Source: Desulfobacterales bacterium S7086C20 (GTDB lineage Bacteria > Desulfobacterota > Desulfobacteria > Desulfobacterales > C00003060). From it: DNA of 35,324 nucleotides. Both the position numbers and the translations under genes were made by a program. The stretch covers positions 1 to 35,324 of the forward strand of contig MAVP01000008.1 in the NCBI GenBank assembly GCA_001751075.1, read 5' to 3'. The notes below the pieces were generated by a model. The model was not told where the DNA came from. It saw nothing but the letters and a program-made list of their open reading frames with translations, and did not search any database. Shown here one piece after another: positions 26,411-35,324 of the stretch (position 1 is the first letter of the stretch; each line of letters opens with the position of its first letter).

Positions 26411-27267
26411 CATCTCCCAAGACACTCCTAAAGGCCTGGGGAATACGTCCCAGGAAATCGATGGGGCAAAACTTTTTAACAAGTCCGGAGATAGCCTCCA
26501 AGATAATAAGCCGGGCGGGACTCACCGGAGAGGATACTGTTGTTGAAATAGGCTCCGGACTCGGAGCCCTAACGGTTCCTCTCGCATATCAATCCAAACA
26601 CGTCTATGCTATCGAACCGGACAAGAGGATTGCCGGCCTGCTCAGAAACGAGCTTATGGCCAACGGCCTAACGAATGTCACTATTGTCGAAAACGACATC
26701 CTTGCCTGCGACCTAAGCGCCATGACGGATCCGTCACTCCAGTCACTCAAGGTGCTGGGCAACCTCCCTTATCATATCTCCTCACAGGTGATTGTATACC
26801 TGCTTGGCTTCCGCAAATATATTACCTCTGCGGTTCTTATGTTCCAAAAAGAGGTGGCAGAACGTCTCTTGGCCCAACCAGGAAACAAGATCTACGGCCG
26901 TCTTTCTGTGTTGATCGGCTATTCGGCTACCATCCGGCCTGTTGTCACAGTGCCGGCCTCGTCCTTTCATCCAAGGTCGGGAGTAGACTCTGCCGTCGTC
27001 GCCATAGATTTTTTCAACGCCCCGCTCTTCCCAGCATCCGACGAAACACTCCTTTTCAATATAGTCCGCGCAGGCTTTGGAAAGCGCCGCAAGATGCTAA
27101 AGAATGCACTATTGACCGGAGACCTCAATCTTAACGAGTCTGTTCTGATGAAGGCATTCAAATCGACGGATATCGATCCGCAAACACGAGCCGAGAAATT
27201 GAGTGTAGAAGAATTTGTCAGACTATCGAATGCATTGAGTAACAACTCAAATTTGACGGTTTCGTAA
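26407..27267 (+). CDS. rsmA: 16S rRNA dimethyladenosine transferase RsmA/KsgA
   Basis: RPRKSMGQNFLTSPEIASKIISRAGLTGEDTVVEIGSGLGALTVPLA, VLGNLPYHISSQVIVYLLG, FGKRRKMLKNAL. Stop codon lies in repeat R3. Confidence 0.96.
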   Translation: MTSPKTLLKAWGIRPRKSMGQNFLTSPEIASKIISRAGLTGEDTVVEIGSGLGALTVPLAYQSKHVYAIEPDKRIAGLLRNELMANGLTNVTIVENDILACDLSAMTDPSLQSLKVLGNLPYHISSQVIVYLLGFRKYITSAVLMFQKEVAERLLAQPGNKIYGRLSVLIGYSATIRPVVTVPASSFHPRSGVDSAVVAIDFFNAPLFPASDETLLFNIVRAGFGKRRKMLKNALLTGDLNLNESVLMKAFKSTDIDPQTRAEKLSVEEFVRLSNALSNNSNLTVS

Positions 27268-27491
27268 AAAGTCTGATTTTGCTCTTTCCGTGCACGATTC
27301 TGGGATCCAGAAAACACCTGGCTAAATGTCAAACACGTAGTGTGGTGTTTTCAAGCCGACAGGCGCAACCTTTGCGCTCAACTCGGGCTAAGGCCCTCAA
27401 ACAGTTTAACATTTTTAACGCCATGTGATTTCTGAATCTTTTTCCAGAATTGCGCAATGTCATTCGCAAAATGACTTTTTACGAGTCCATC
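27261..27491. repeat. Intergenic inverted-terminus element R3 (~231 bp)
   Basis: Ends TTCGTAAAAAGTC ... GACTTTTTACGAGTCCATC; internal stems GAAAACACC/GGTGTTTTC (27310-27318/27344-27352) and GCGCAA/TTGCGC (27363-27377); interior CTCGGGCTAAGGCCCTCAAACAGTTTAACATTT resembles R4 in reverse orientation. Confidence 0.8.
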
Positions 27492-27566
27492 AACTTTGCT
27501 TTACAACCAATTTGATTGACAACTCCGAAATACGGTATTAATTTATTGTGCTTTTCGCGTAACCGG

Positions 27567-27687
27567 GGTGAGATGTCACCTGGATTTTGCACGAGTTGGT
27601 GGCTTTTATTGCAAGGCACTTAAGGGCAAAGCCATAGTGAACTATTGCGAGCCCTTAATAACGCAGCAGATAAAAGCCTCCGGCTCG
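27567..27687. repeat. Nested palindromic element R6
   Basis: GGTGA/TCACC hairpin (27567-27580); outer arms CGAGTTGGTGGCTTTTAT (27592-27609) and ATAAAAGCCTCCGGCTCG (27670-27687), 15/18 complementary plus wobble; inner TTAAGGGC/GCCCTTAA (27620-27627/27651-27658); innermost ATAGTGAACTAT. Confidence 0.7.
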
Positions 27688-27696
27688 CCCGCAGGG

Positions 27697-27816
27697 TGAA
27701 AATTAATGAGATAAAATGATTCTCATCCATTTTGTCTGATGGATATTTTGGTTTACTGCTCTGATTTGCTTAAAATGCTATCATTAAACATAAACTCAGC
27801 TTCTCATTAATTTTCA
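27697..27816. repeat. Perfect 15-bp inverted repeat ending at the panC start codon
   Basis: 27697-27711 TGAAAATTAATGAGA and 27802-27816 TCTCATTAATTTTCA are exact reverse complements. Confidence 0.8.
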
Positions 27817-28682
27817 TGCAAGATTCAGGTATCAAGATCGTAAAGACCATAGACGACATGCACCAAGAGGCAACCCGCCTTGGGCTTGCCGGTAAGACCA
27901 TCGCTTTAGTTCCCACTATGGGCTTTCTCCACGAAGGTCATCTTGCCCTTATACGCGAGGCACAAAGGCATGGAGATACTGTCGTCGTCAGCATCTTTGT
28001 CAATCCTACCCAGTTCGGCCCAACAGAGGACTTCAAGGCATATCCCAGGGATTTCAATCGAGATCTCTATCTGGCAAGATCTGCCAAAGCCGATGTCATC
28101 TTTGCTCCAAGCCATGAAACCATGTATGATAACGATCACGAAACATTCGTTCAACTGAAAGGGTTGCCGGATTTCCTCTGCGGCCCATCCAGACCGGGAC
28201 ATTTTCGAGGGGTTACTACGGTAGTAACGAAGCTTTTTAACATCGTAAAACCACAGGTGGCCCTGTTCGGGGAAAAAGATTATCAACAACTGGCTATTAT
28301 CCGTCGCTTGACACGGGATTTGAGTTTCGACATACGCATTATCGGTGTTCCAACTGTCCGAGAACCTGACGGCCTGGCCATGAGTTCTCGAAATGCATAT
28401 TTATCTCAGGAAGAACGCCTTTCCGCCCTTTCGCTCTATCAAGGCCTTCAGATAGCCAAACGAATGGTAACTGAAGGGGAAATCACAGAAGCAAATAGGA
28501 TTAAAGAGGAGGTATCGCGTTATATCACCTCCCACCCTTATACAAAAATCGACTATGTGGCCCTTTGCAACCCGTCAACCCTTAAAAACATTAACAGAGT
28601 CAAAGAAGAAACCCTAATCGCCCTTGCAGTATGGGTGGGCACAACCAGGTTGATCGATAATATTGTTTTAAAACCACGATAA
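27816..28682 (+). CDS. panC: Pantothenate synthetase PanC
   Basis: ALVPTMGFLHEGHLALIREAQRHGDTVVVSIFVNPTQFGPTEDF, GHFRGVTTVVTKLFNIVKPQVALFGEKDYQQL, REPDGLAMSSRNAYLS. Confidence 0.97.
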   Translation: MQDSGIKIVKTIDDMHQEATRLGLAGKTIALVPTMGFLHEGHLALIREAQRHGDTVVVSIFVNPTQFGPTEDFKAYPRDFNRDLYLARSAKADVIFAPSHETMYDNDHETFVQLKGLPDFLCGPSRPGHFRGVTTVVTKLFNIVKPQVALFGEKDYQQLAIIRRLTRDLSFDIRIIGVPTVREPDGLAMSSRNAYLSQEERLSALSLYQGLQIAKRMVTEGEITEANRIKEEVSRYITSHPYTKIDYVALCNPSTLKNINRVKEETLIALAVWVGTTRLIDNIVLKPR

Positions 28683-28735
28683 TCGTTGGCTGGAATTAGA
28701 ACATCTATAATCAAAAATCGCGGAGCAATTTTATT

Positions 28736-29149
28736 ATGATTCGACGCATGCTTAAATCAAAAATCCACCGAGTAACCGTTACTGACACAAACTTGGATTA
28801 CGAAGGAAGTCTCGGTATCGATGCCGATCTCATGAAAGCAGCAGATATCGTTCCTTATGAACTAGTCCATGTTTATAATATCAGCAACGGAAAGCGATTC
28901 GAAACCTACGCCATAGAAGAATCACCAGGATCAGGCGCCATTGACTTAAAAGGAGCCGCTGCCAAGAAAGGGGACCGTGGAGATCTGATAATAATTGCGT
29001 GTTACACTTCTGTTGACGACAAAAACCTAAAAGAATTTAAGCCAAAAATCATCCTTGTCGATAAGGCAAACAAAATTGATGGACTCGTAAAAAGTCCACA
29101 AACAGACGACACAGTAAAAAGATCCAGATGCAAGGCACGCGAGTCTTGA
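28736..29149 (+). CDS. panD: Aspartate 1-decarboxylase PanD, with repeat-derived C-terminal tail
   Basis: MIRRMLKSKIHRVTVTDTNLDYEGSLGIDADLMKAADIVPYELVHVYNISNGKRFETYAIEESPGSGAIDLKGAAAKKGDRGDLIIIACY; last ~24 codons are read from repeat R2. Confidence 0.95.
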   Translation: MIRRMLKSKIHRVTVTDTNLDYEGSLGIDADLMKAADIVPYELVHVYNISNGKRFETYAIEESPGSGAIDLKGAAAKKGDRGDLIIIACYTSVDDKNLKEFKPKIILVDKANKIDGLVKSPQTDDTVKRSRCKARES

Positions 29150-29227
29150 GGAATGAGACGTACTTATCGTACGTTGCAGTGACGAAAGATGAAGCGCAAC
29201 GCCGCAGATGGACTTTTTACGAAGTCG
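29078..29227. repeat. Intergenic inverted-terminus repeat element R2 (~150 bp, inverted relative to R1)
   Basis: GATGGACTCGTAAAAAGTCCACAAACAGACGACACAGTAAAAAG...AGATGGACTTTTTACGAAGTCG; reverse complement aligns with R1 (5098..5246). Confidence 0.92.
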
Positions 29228-29246
29228 TGAAAATTAAGGAGGACGT

Positions 29247-30413
29247 ATGAGTAAATCAGACTATTTATTTAGTTCGGAATCTGTAACCGAGGGGCATCCA
29301 GACAAGGTAGCTGATCGGATTTCGGATTCGATTTTAGACGCTATACTGCAGGATGACACTAAAGCCAGGGTTGCCTGTGAGACCTTTGTAACTACGGGTC
29401 TTGTCTTTATCGCAGGAGAAATTACCACGAGCTGCTATGTGGAAATGCCTCAGATTGCCCGGGATGTAATTCAAGAGATCGGATATAATTCCTCCAACAT
29501 GGGTTTCGACTGGGAGACTTGTTCTGTTCTTACCAGTATCGATCGCCAAAGTGCGGACATTGCCCAGGGTGTGAATGGACATGGGGATTTAAAGGAGCAG
29601 GGTGCAGGCGATCAAGGCATTATGTTTGGCTATGCATGCGACGAGACACCGGAGCTTATGCCAATGCCCATACATTATGCTCATAAGCTGGCCATGCAAC
29701 TGACAAAGGTGCGCAAGGACGGCACTTTGGATTTCTTGCGTCCGGACGGCAAGAGCCAGATTACTATTGAATATGAAAACGACAGGCCCAAGAGGGTTGA
29801 GGCTATTGTCCTTGCTGCACAGCACAGCCCTGAGGTCTCTTATTCGGATTTAAAAGAAGCCCTTATGGAAGAGGTTGTCCGAAAGGTTGTGCCTAAAGAG
29901 ATGCTCGACAACGACACAAAGTATTTTATCAATACCACAGGGCGTTTCGTTATAGGTGGTCCAATGGGAGACGCCGGGATGACCGGCAGAAAGATTATCG
30001 TTGATACTTACGGCGGCCAGGGCAGCCATGGCGGTGGGTGCTTTTCAGGAAAAGATCCTTCCAAGGTTGACCGCAGTGCGTCTTATATGGCAAGACACGT
30101 TGCAAAAAACATAGTTGCAGCAGGACTTGCAAGGAAATGCGAGGTACAGCTTGCTTATTCCATCGGAATTGCTCATCCTATCTCCGTCTTGGTTGACACT
30201 CTAGGAACCGGCGCTGTCGCCGGCGGAAGGATATCTGAGATCGTAAATGAAGTCTTTGACCTCAGGCCGGCAGCTATCATCGAGTACCTTGATCTTCTGA
30301 GACCCATCTACAAAAAGACATCCGCCTACGGGCACTTTGGACGAAGTGATCCGGACTTCACATGGGAAATAACTAATATGGCGGATACCTTAAAAGAAAA
30401 GGCGGGCGTTTAG
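29247..30413 (+). CDS. metK: S-adenosylmethionine synthetase
   Basis: [84 protein letters not shown]. Confidence 0.98.
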   Translation: MSKSDYLFSSESVTEGHPDKVADRISDSILDAILQDDTKARVACETFVTTGLVFIAGEITTSCYVEMPQIARDVIQEIGYNSSNMGFDWETCSVLTSIDRQSADIAQGVNGHGDLKEQGAGDQGIMFGYACDETPELMPMPIHYAHKLAMQLTKVRKDGTLDFLRPDGKSQITIEYENDRPKRVEAIVLAAQHSPEVSYSDLKEALMEEVVRKVVPKEMLDNDTKYFINTTGRFVIGGPMGDAGMTGRKIIVDTYGGQGSHGGGCFSGKDPSKVDRSASYMARHVAKNIVAAGLARKCEVQLAYSIGIAHPISVLVDTLGTGAVAGGRISEIVNEVFDLRPAAIIEYLDLLRPIYKKTSAYGHFGRSDPDFTWEITNMADTLKEKAGV

Positions 30414-30448
30414 ACTGCAATAGTCACTACTCAAAAAGGAGCATTTAA

Positions 30449-31705
30449 ATGGAATATGACATCAAGGACTTGAAGCTGGCAAATCAGGGGCAATCGCGCA
30501 TTGAGTGGGCAAAACAAAGCATGCCCGTTTTGAATAAGATAAAGAAACGATTTTCAAAAGAAAAGCCACTTAAAGGAGTTCGCCTTGGGGCATGCCTTCA
30601 TGTAACTACAGAAACAGCGGCCCTTATGCAAACACTTAAGGCCGGCGGGGCGTCTATCCGGCTTTGTGCCTCAAATCCGCTCAGTACCAAGGATAACGTG
30701 GCAGCCTCTCTTGTAAAGCATGATAAGATTCCGGTATTTGCCATTACAGGAGAAAGCAATAAGACTTATTACAAACATATTCATGCGGTAATAGATCTCA
30801 AGCCCAACTACACCATGGATGATGGAGCCGATCTGATCTCCACACTGCATTCGGAAAGAAAAGATTTCCTCAAACATGTATCGGGCGGTACGGAAGAAAC
30901 TACCACGGGAATCATTCGCCTTAGAAGCATGGCTACTGCAGGAGTGCTCAAATACCCTATCATTGCAGTAAACGATGCCAACACCAAACACCTGTTTGAT
31001 AACCGCTACGGCACGGGACAAAGCACGTTGGACGGTATTATAAGGGCAACTAATCGCCTTATTGCCGGTTGCACTTTTGTCGTGTCCGGTTATGGCTGGT
31101 GCGGCCGCGGGGTGGCTATGAGGGCAAGGGGTATGGGGGCAAATGTCATAATAACGGAAGTCGATCCATTGAAGGCGCTGGAGGCTGTCATGGACGGTTT
31201 CTCTGTCATGCCGATGAGGAAAGCTGCCAAAACCGGGCATATATTCTGCACACTTACCGGAGACACGAATGTCATCACGGAGTCACACTTTAAGTTGATG
31301 AAAGATGGCGCCATTGTCTGTAACTCCGGCCATTTTAATGTAGAAATAGACCTTCCAGCACTTGAAAAGATGACGAAGAAGAAACGCCAAGTTCGTCCCT
31401 CGGTAGAAGAGCATCTTTTAAAAAGCGGCAGAAGGATTAATGTCCTTGGCCAGGGCCGTCTTGTAAACCTTGCCGCAGCGGAAGGACACCCTTCCAGCGT
31501 TATGGATATGAGTTTTGCGAACCAGGCCCTATCGGTTGAATATATGGTAAAGAGAAAAAGCCCTCTTCCGGTTCAAGTATATCCGGTCCCGGAACAGATT
31601 GACAAAAAGATCGCTAAAGAGAAACTGGCAACAATGAATGTCTCAATCGACACACTTACCAAGGAACAAAGGAAGTATCTTTCCTCTTGGGATATGGGAA
31701 CTTGA
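30449..31705 (+). CDS. ahcY: Adenosylhomocysteinase
   Basis: [95 protein letters not shown]. Confidence 0.97.
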   Translation: MEYDIKDLKLANQGQSRIEWAKQSMPVLNKIKKRFSKEKPLKGVRLGACLHVTTETAALMQTLKAGGASIRLCASNPLSTKDNVAASLVKHDKIPVFAITGESNKTYYKHIHAVIDLKPNYTMDDGADLISTLHSERKDFLKHVSGGTEETTTGIIRLRSMATAGVLKYPIIAVNDANTKHLFDNRYGTGQSTLDGIIRATNRLIAGCTFVVSGYGWCGRGVAMRARGMGANVIITEVDPLKALEAVMDGFSVMPMRKAAKTGHIFCTLTGDTNVITESHFKLMKDGAIVCNSGHFNVEIDLPALEKMTKKKRQVRPSVEEHLLKSGRRINVLGQGRLVNLAAAEGHPSSVMDMSFANQALSVEYMVKRKSPLPVQVYPVPEQIDKKIAKEKLATMNVSIDTLTKEQRKYLSSWDMGT

Positions 31706-31959
31706 TGAAAGATAACTCTGATGGATTGGTGAACCACGTAGTTGAGTAAACCGAAAAGGAAACTCGCCATTTTGCTTTTTCAGGGTTGGAACTCGTCTGA
31801 TTTGCCCCTGGTGTTCTAGAATTCGTTTTTGCGACAACGGAGTGAACTTGTGGCGTTGCCAAAAAGTTTGATTTTAAACCTCTCGTGTGCTACTAGGGGA
31901 ACCTAATGTATCTGCCGTGCCGATATGCTGATACTCCTTGACCGGCAGAGGTTGACAGA

Positions 31960-32150
31960 CCCGTAAAAAGTCTTTTGTGAGAGACATTGAGTCCCACCTT
32001 AGGTGGGAGGAAAAAAAGCGGTTGAGATGTTCGTCGCTATAAATGCTAACTGTTTGAGTGCTTTAGCCCGAATATTTAACATTTTAGCTGAACGTTGTAA
32101 CCGCGTCTAAAATGCTCACGAAATGAACAAAATTGACTTTTTTGCGAAAC
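31960..32150. repeat. Intergenic inverted-terminus element R4 (~191 bp)
   Basis: Ends ACCCGTAAAAAGTC ... GACTTTTTTGCGAAAC; inner CCCACCTTAGGTGGG hairpin and GCGGTTGAGATGTTC/GAACGTTGTAACCGC imperfect arms; CTAACTGTTTGAGTGCTTTAGCCCGAA matches R3 interior reversed. Confidence 0.75.
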
Positions 32151-32198
32151 TATCAGAAGTTGTACCTTCCGAATTTCTAATAGAAAGGAGCACGACTA

Positions 32199-34916
32199 AT
32201 GTCTAGTAATTCCAAGTATGTCTATTTCTTTGGTAGTGGCAAGGCAGACGGTAACGCAACCATGAAAAATCTTCTTGGAGGCAAAGGTGCAAACATGGCT
32301 GAAATGGTAAACCTTGGCATGCCTGTACCCCCGGGGTTTACCATTACCACAGAGGCTTGCAACGAATTTTACGCGCGTAAAAGAAAGTACCCCCCCGGGC
32401 TGAAAAAGGAAGTCACCACCCATCTGGCCAAGGTAGAAAAATTGATGAAGCAAAAATTGGGTGACCCTAAAAATCCACTTCTTTACAGCGTTCGCTCCGG
32501 TGCACGTGCTTCTATGCCCGGTATGATGGAAACAGTACTTAATGTCGGCCTGACTTCTAAAACTATTCCTGGGTTGATAGCAAAGACCGGTAATCCACGC
32601 TTTGTCTATGATGCCTACCGGCGCTTAATTTCCATGTACTCCGATGTTGTCATGGAGAAATCCGCAGGAATCGAGCCGGAAGAAGGCAAAGGGATAAGAA
32701 CCTCACTGGATATCCTGGTAAAAAGAGTCAAGCAGAAAAATGGATATGAAAGCGATTTGGACCTCACGGCAGATGACTGGAAATCACTTACCATTCAATT
32801 CAAGAAAACAGTAAAGAAAGTGCTTGGCAAGCCCTTTCCGGATGATCCCATGGAACAGCTTTGGGGGGCCATTGATGCTGTGTTTCTTTCCTGGTTTGGC
32901 AAACGTGCTAAAGCTTATCGACGCATTGAAAAGCTGCCTGATGATTGGGGAACCGCGGTAAATGTTCAATGTATGGTCTTCGGAAATATGGGAGATGATT
33001 GTGCCACAGGTGTTGCCTTTACCCGCAATCCAGCTACTGGAGAAAATAATTTCTACGGAGAGTGGCTGATCAATGCTCAGGGCGAGGACGTCGTAGCCGG
33101 CATTCGTACCCCCTTCGCCATCAATGAAGTCTCCAAGGTCTTAACGAACAAGCATCTGCCTACTCTAAAAGAAAAGATGCCAAAGCTTTACAAGGAACTT
33201 GACCAATTCAGAAACAAGCTGGACAAGCATTACAAAGACATGCAGGACATAGAGTTCACCATTCAACACAACACTCTGTATATGCTCCAAACCCGGGTTG
33301 GCAAACGAAATGGGCCGGCCGCCATCAAGATGGCTGTAGATATGGTAAAAGAACGGCGCATCTCAAAGAAAACGGCCATATCTCGTGTAAGACCCGAACA
33401 ATTGGAAGAACTTCTCCATACCATGTTGGACGTCAAAGCAGAAAAGACAGCCCCCAAGATCGGTGCGGGACTTCCTGCCGGACCAGGTGGCGCTGTCGGC
33501 CAGATTGTCCTTACTGCCGATAAGGCCGAGGAACTCGGCACGAAAGGCGAAAAGGTAATCCTTGTCCGCGAAGAAACCTCACCGGAAGATGTCCACGGCA
33601 TGAAACCAGCCCAAGCCATCTTGACATCCAAAGGTGGCATGACAAGCCATGCCGCCCTCGTGGCAAGGGGTTGGGGGAAGTGTTGTATCGTAGGCAGCGG
33701 CGACATCAAAGAAATCGATTTCAAGAAAAAGACCGTAAAATTTACAAACAAGGTCCTGAAAGAAGGAGATTGGATCAGCATGAACGGGACCAAGGGTGTT
33801 ATCTACGAAGGCAAGGTCCCCCTTGTCACCAGAGACCCTGAAAAGAATTCAAGCTACAAGAAACTGATGGTCTGGGCGGATCAGATACGCAAACTCAAGG
33901 TCAGAACCAATGCGGACACACCTAAAGATTCCACAATCGCTATCAAATTAGGCGCTGAAGGGATCGGCCTGACCAGAACAGAACATATGTTTTTCGGAGA
34001 GCGAATCTGGGCCGTCAGAGAAATGATCATGGCCCAGGACGCCAAGGGCCGCCAAAAGGCACTGGCCAAGCTCTTACCTATGCAACGAAACGACTTTTAC
34101 GGCATCTTCAAGGCCATGAAAGGACGGCCTGTAACTATCAGACTGCTCGATCCCCCCTTGCACGAATTTATACCACATGACAAGGCCACACAAAAGGAGA
34201 TGGCCTCCAGGATTGGCGTCTCTATAAAGGCAGTTGCTACAAAGGCGGAATTTTTGTCTGAATTTAACCCTATGTTAGGCCACAGGGGTTGCAGGCTTGG
34301 AATTACATATCCTGAAATTACGGCTATGCAGGCCCGGGCAATCTTTGAAGCGGTGGTCAAGTGTCAAAAGAATAAAATCAAAGTCTCACCTGAGATCATG
34401 GTCCCCTTGATAGGAACCCCGGAAGAGTTTATCGATCAGAAATTCATTATCGATAGACAAGCCAAAGAAGTAATGAAAAAAACAGGCATAAGATTCAAAT
34501 ACATGGTTGGAACCATGATAGAGATACCCCGGGCGGCCTTCGTAGCTGATAAGATCGCTGAAGAAGCAGAGTTTTTCTCCTTTGGCACAAATGATCTGAC
34601 ACAGATGACTTTTGGGTACTCCCGCGATGACGCAGGCACTTTTCTGCCGGAATATGTACAAAGAAAGATCCTGCCGGATGATCCCTTCCAGTCTATCGAC
34701 CAAGCCGGTGTCGGCAAACTCATGGAGTTGGGTGTTAAAAAAGGTCGGGCCACTAGAAAAGATCTCAAGATAGGGATCTGCGGCGAGCATGGCGGGGAAC
34801 CTGGTTCAGTAATCTTTTGCCATCAGCTTGGACTTGACTATGTGAGTTGTTCGCCTTTCCGGGTTCCCATAGCCAGACTGGCGGCAGCACACGCGGTGTT
34901 GGCTGAAAAGGATTGA
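32199..34916 (+). CDS. ppdK: Pyruvate, phosphate dikinase
   Basis: YVYFFGSGKADGNATMKNLLGGKGANMAEMVNLGMPVPPGFTITTEAC, LTSKGGMTSHAALVARGWGKCCIVG, FSFGTNDLTQMTFGYSRDDAGTFLPEY; GAAAGGAG SD. Confidence 0.98.
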   Translation: MSSNSKYVYFFGSGKADGNATMKNLLGGKGANMAEMVNLGMPVPPGFTITTEACNEFYARKRKYPPGLKKEVTTHLAKVEKLMKQKLGDPKNPLLYSVRSGARASMPGMMETVLNVGLTSKTIPGLIAKTGNPRFVYDAYRRLISMYSDVVMEKSAGIEPEEGKGIRTSLDILVKRVKQKNGYESDLDLTADDWKSLTIQFKKTVKKVLGKPFPDDPMEQLWGAIDAVFLSWFGKRAKAYRRIEKLPDDWGTAVNVQCMVFGNMGDDCATGVAFTRNPATGENNFYGEWLINAQGEDVVAGIRTPFAINEVSKVLTNKHLPTLKEKMPKLYKELDQFRNKLDKHYKDMQDIEFTIQHNTLYMLQTRVGKRNGPAAIKMAVDMVKERRISKKTAISRVRPEQLEELLHTMLDVKAEKTAPKIGAGLPAGPGGAVGQIVLTADKAEELGTKGEKVILVREETSPEDVHGMKPAQAILTSKGGMTSHAALVARGWGKCCIVGSGDIKEIDFKKKTVKFTNKVLKEGDWISMNGTKGVIYEGKVPLVTRDPEKNSSYKKLMVWADQIRKLKVRTNADTPKDSTIAIKLGAEGIGLTRTEHMFFGERIWAVREMIMAQDAKGRQKALAKLLPMQRNDFYGIFKAMKGRPVTIRLLDPPLHEFIPHDKATQKEMASRIGVSIKAVATKAEFLSEFNPMLGHRGCRLGITYPEITAMQARAIFEAVVKCQKNKIKVSPEIMVPLIGTPEEFIDQKFIIDRQAKEVMKKTGIRFKYMVGTMIEIPRAAFVADKIAEEAEFFSFGTNDLTQMTFGYSRDDAGTFLPEYVQRKILPDDPFQSIDQAGVGKLMELGVKKGRATRKDLKIGICGEHGGEPGSVIFCHQLGLDYVSCSPFRVPIARLAAAHAVLAEKD

Positions 34917-35324
34917 TCTATCTCGACCATAATGCAACTACCCCTGTGGCGCCGGAAGTATTCGAGGCCATACAACCATATTTGTCTCAAGAATATGGAA
35001 ACCCAAGTAGCGGTTATCTGCTCGGCCGTACCTCTAAGGATGCACTTGAAAATGCCAGGGCCCAGGTAGCCAGGCTTATAGGGTGTCTACCGCAAGAGAT
35101 AGTCTTTACGAGTGGTGGGACTGAAGCAAATAACATGGTCATCAAAGGTGTGGCACATAGTTACAGAGAAAAGGGCCGTCACATCATCACGACATCAATC
35201 GAACATCCTGCCATTACGAACCCTTGTCTTTTCTTGATGGAACAAGGATACGATATAACCTTCCTCCCTGTTGATTTAACCGGCCAGGTTAACCCATCGT
35301 CAGTAAGTAAAGCTATAAGACCTT
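34913..35324 (+). CDS. Cysteine desulfurase (NifS/IscS-like), 5' part truncated by window end
   Basis: Open frame from TTG at 34913: (M)IYLDHNATTPVAPEVFEAIQPYLSQEYGNPSSGYLLGRTSKDALENARAQVARLIGCLPQEIVFTSGGTEANNMVIKGVAHSYREKGRHIITTSIEHPAI. Confidence 0.92.
   Translation, partial: MIYLDHNATTPVAPEVFEAIQPYLSQEYGNPSSGYLLGRTSKDALENARAQVARLIGCLPQEIVFTSGGTEANNMVIKGVAHSYREKGRHIITTSIEHPAITNPCLFLMEQGYDITFLPVDLTGQVNPSSVSKAIRP

Noticed and set aside
29150-29246. Possible SAM riboswitch upstream of metK
   Set aside because: The leader is essentially repeat R2 plus an SD; no SAM-I/II/III aptamer core recognised.
30414-30448. Possible SAH riboswitch upstream of ahcY
   Set aside because: Only 35 nt between metK and ahcY; too short for an SAH aptamer.
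30671-31240. 189-aa minus-strand ORF inside ahcY
   Set aside because: Shadow ORF opposite a clear ahcY.
33263-33793. 176-aa minus-strand ORF inside ppdK
   Set aside because: Shadow ORF opposite conserved PpdK domains.
1-35324. CRISPR array, prophage, toxin-antitoxin or defence island
   Set aside because: No regularly spaced direct repeats, cas, phage structural, integrase-with-att or TA-like gene pairs; XerD here is the housekeeping recombinase type.

Overview
The window looks like an ordinary chromosomal housekeeping region, probably from a deltaproteobacterial (Desulfobacterota-like) genome. That taxonomic guess rests on gene content and repeat style and is inference. Gene order: secF (3' part), cpoB/ybgF-like lipoprotein, dprA, topA, truncated response-regulator fragment, a fused hemD-hemE, hemH, hemG/hemY, hybrid histidine kinase (-), rhomboid-like protein (-), GYF_2-AIM24 protein (-), small Cys-rich protein (-), glmM (-), stand-alone left-handed beta-helix protein (-), pepQ, xerD, EI24/CysZ-like protein, rnd, hotdog thioesterase, membrane-HhH protein, pseudo-receiver-TPR protein (-), TM protein, TPR protein, galU-like, rsmA, panC, panD, metK, ahcY, ppdK, and a cysteine desulfurase (5' part). 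I see no CRISPR array, phage, transposase, rRNA or tRNA. The most interesting signals are: (1) a family of about 150-230 bp intergenic elements bounded by inverted (C)G(T/C)AAAAAGTC termini, at least four copies in both orientations, which supply the stop codon of rsmA and the C-terminus of panD; (2) other nested palindromic elements, notably in the ~550 bp rsmA-panC gap; (3) a HemD-HemE fusion ORF in a heme cluster; (4) a receiver domain whose phospho-acceptor Asp is Ala, fused to TPRs; (5) a rhomboid-fold protein apparently lacking the catalytic Ser; (6) a GlmU-like beta-helix protein without a pyrophosphorylase domain, translationally coupled to glmM. I found no convincing new defence or mobile system.
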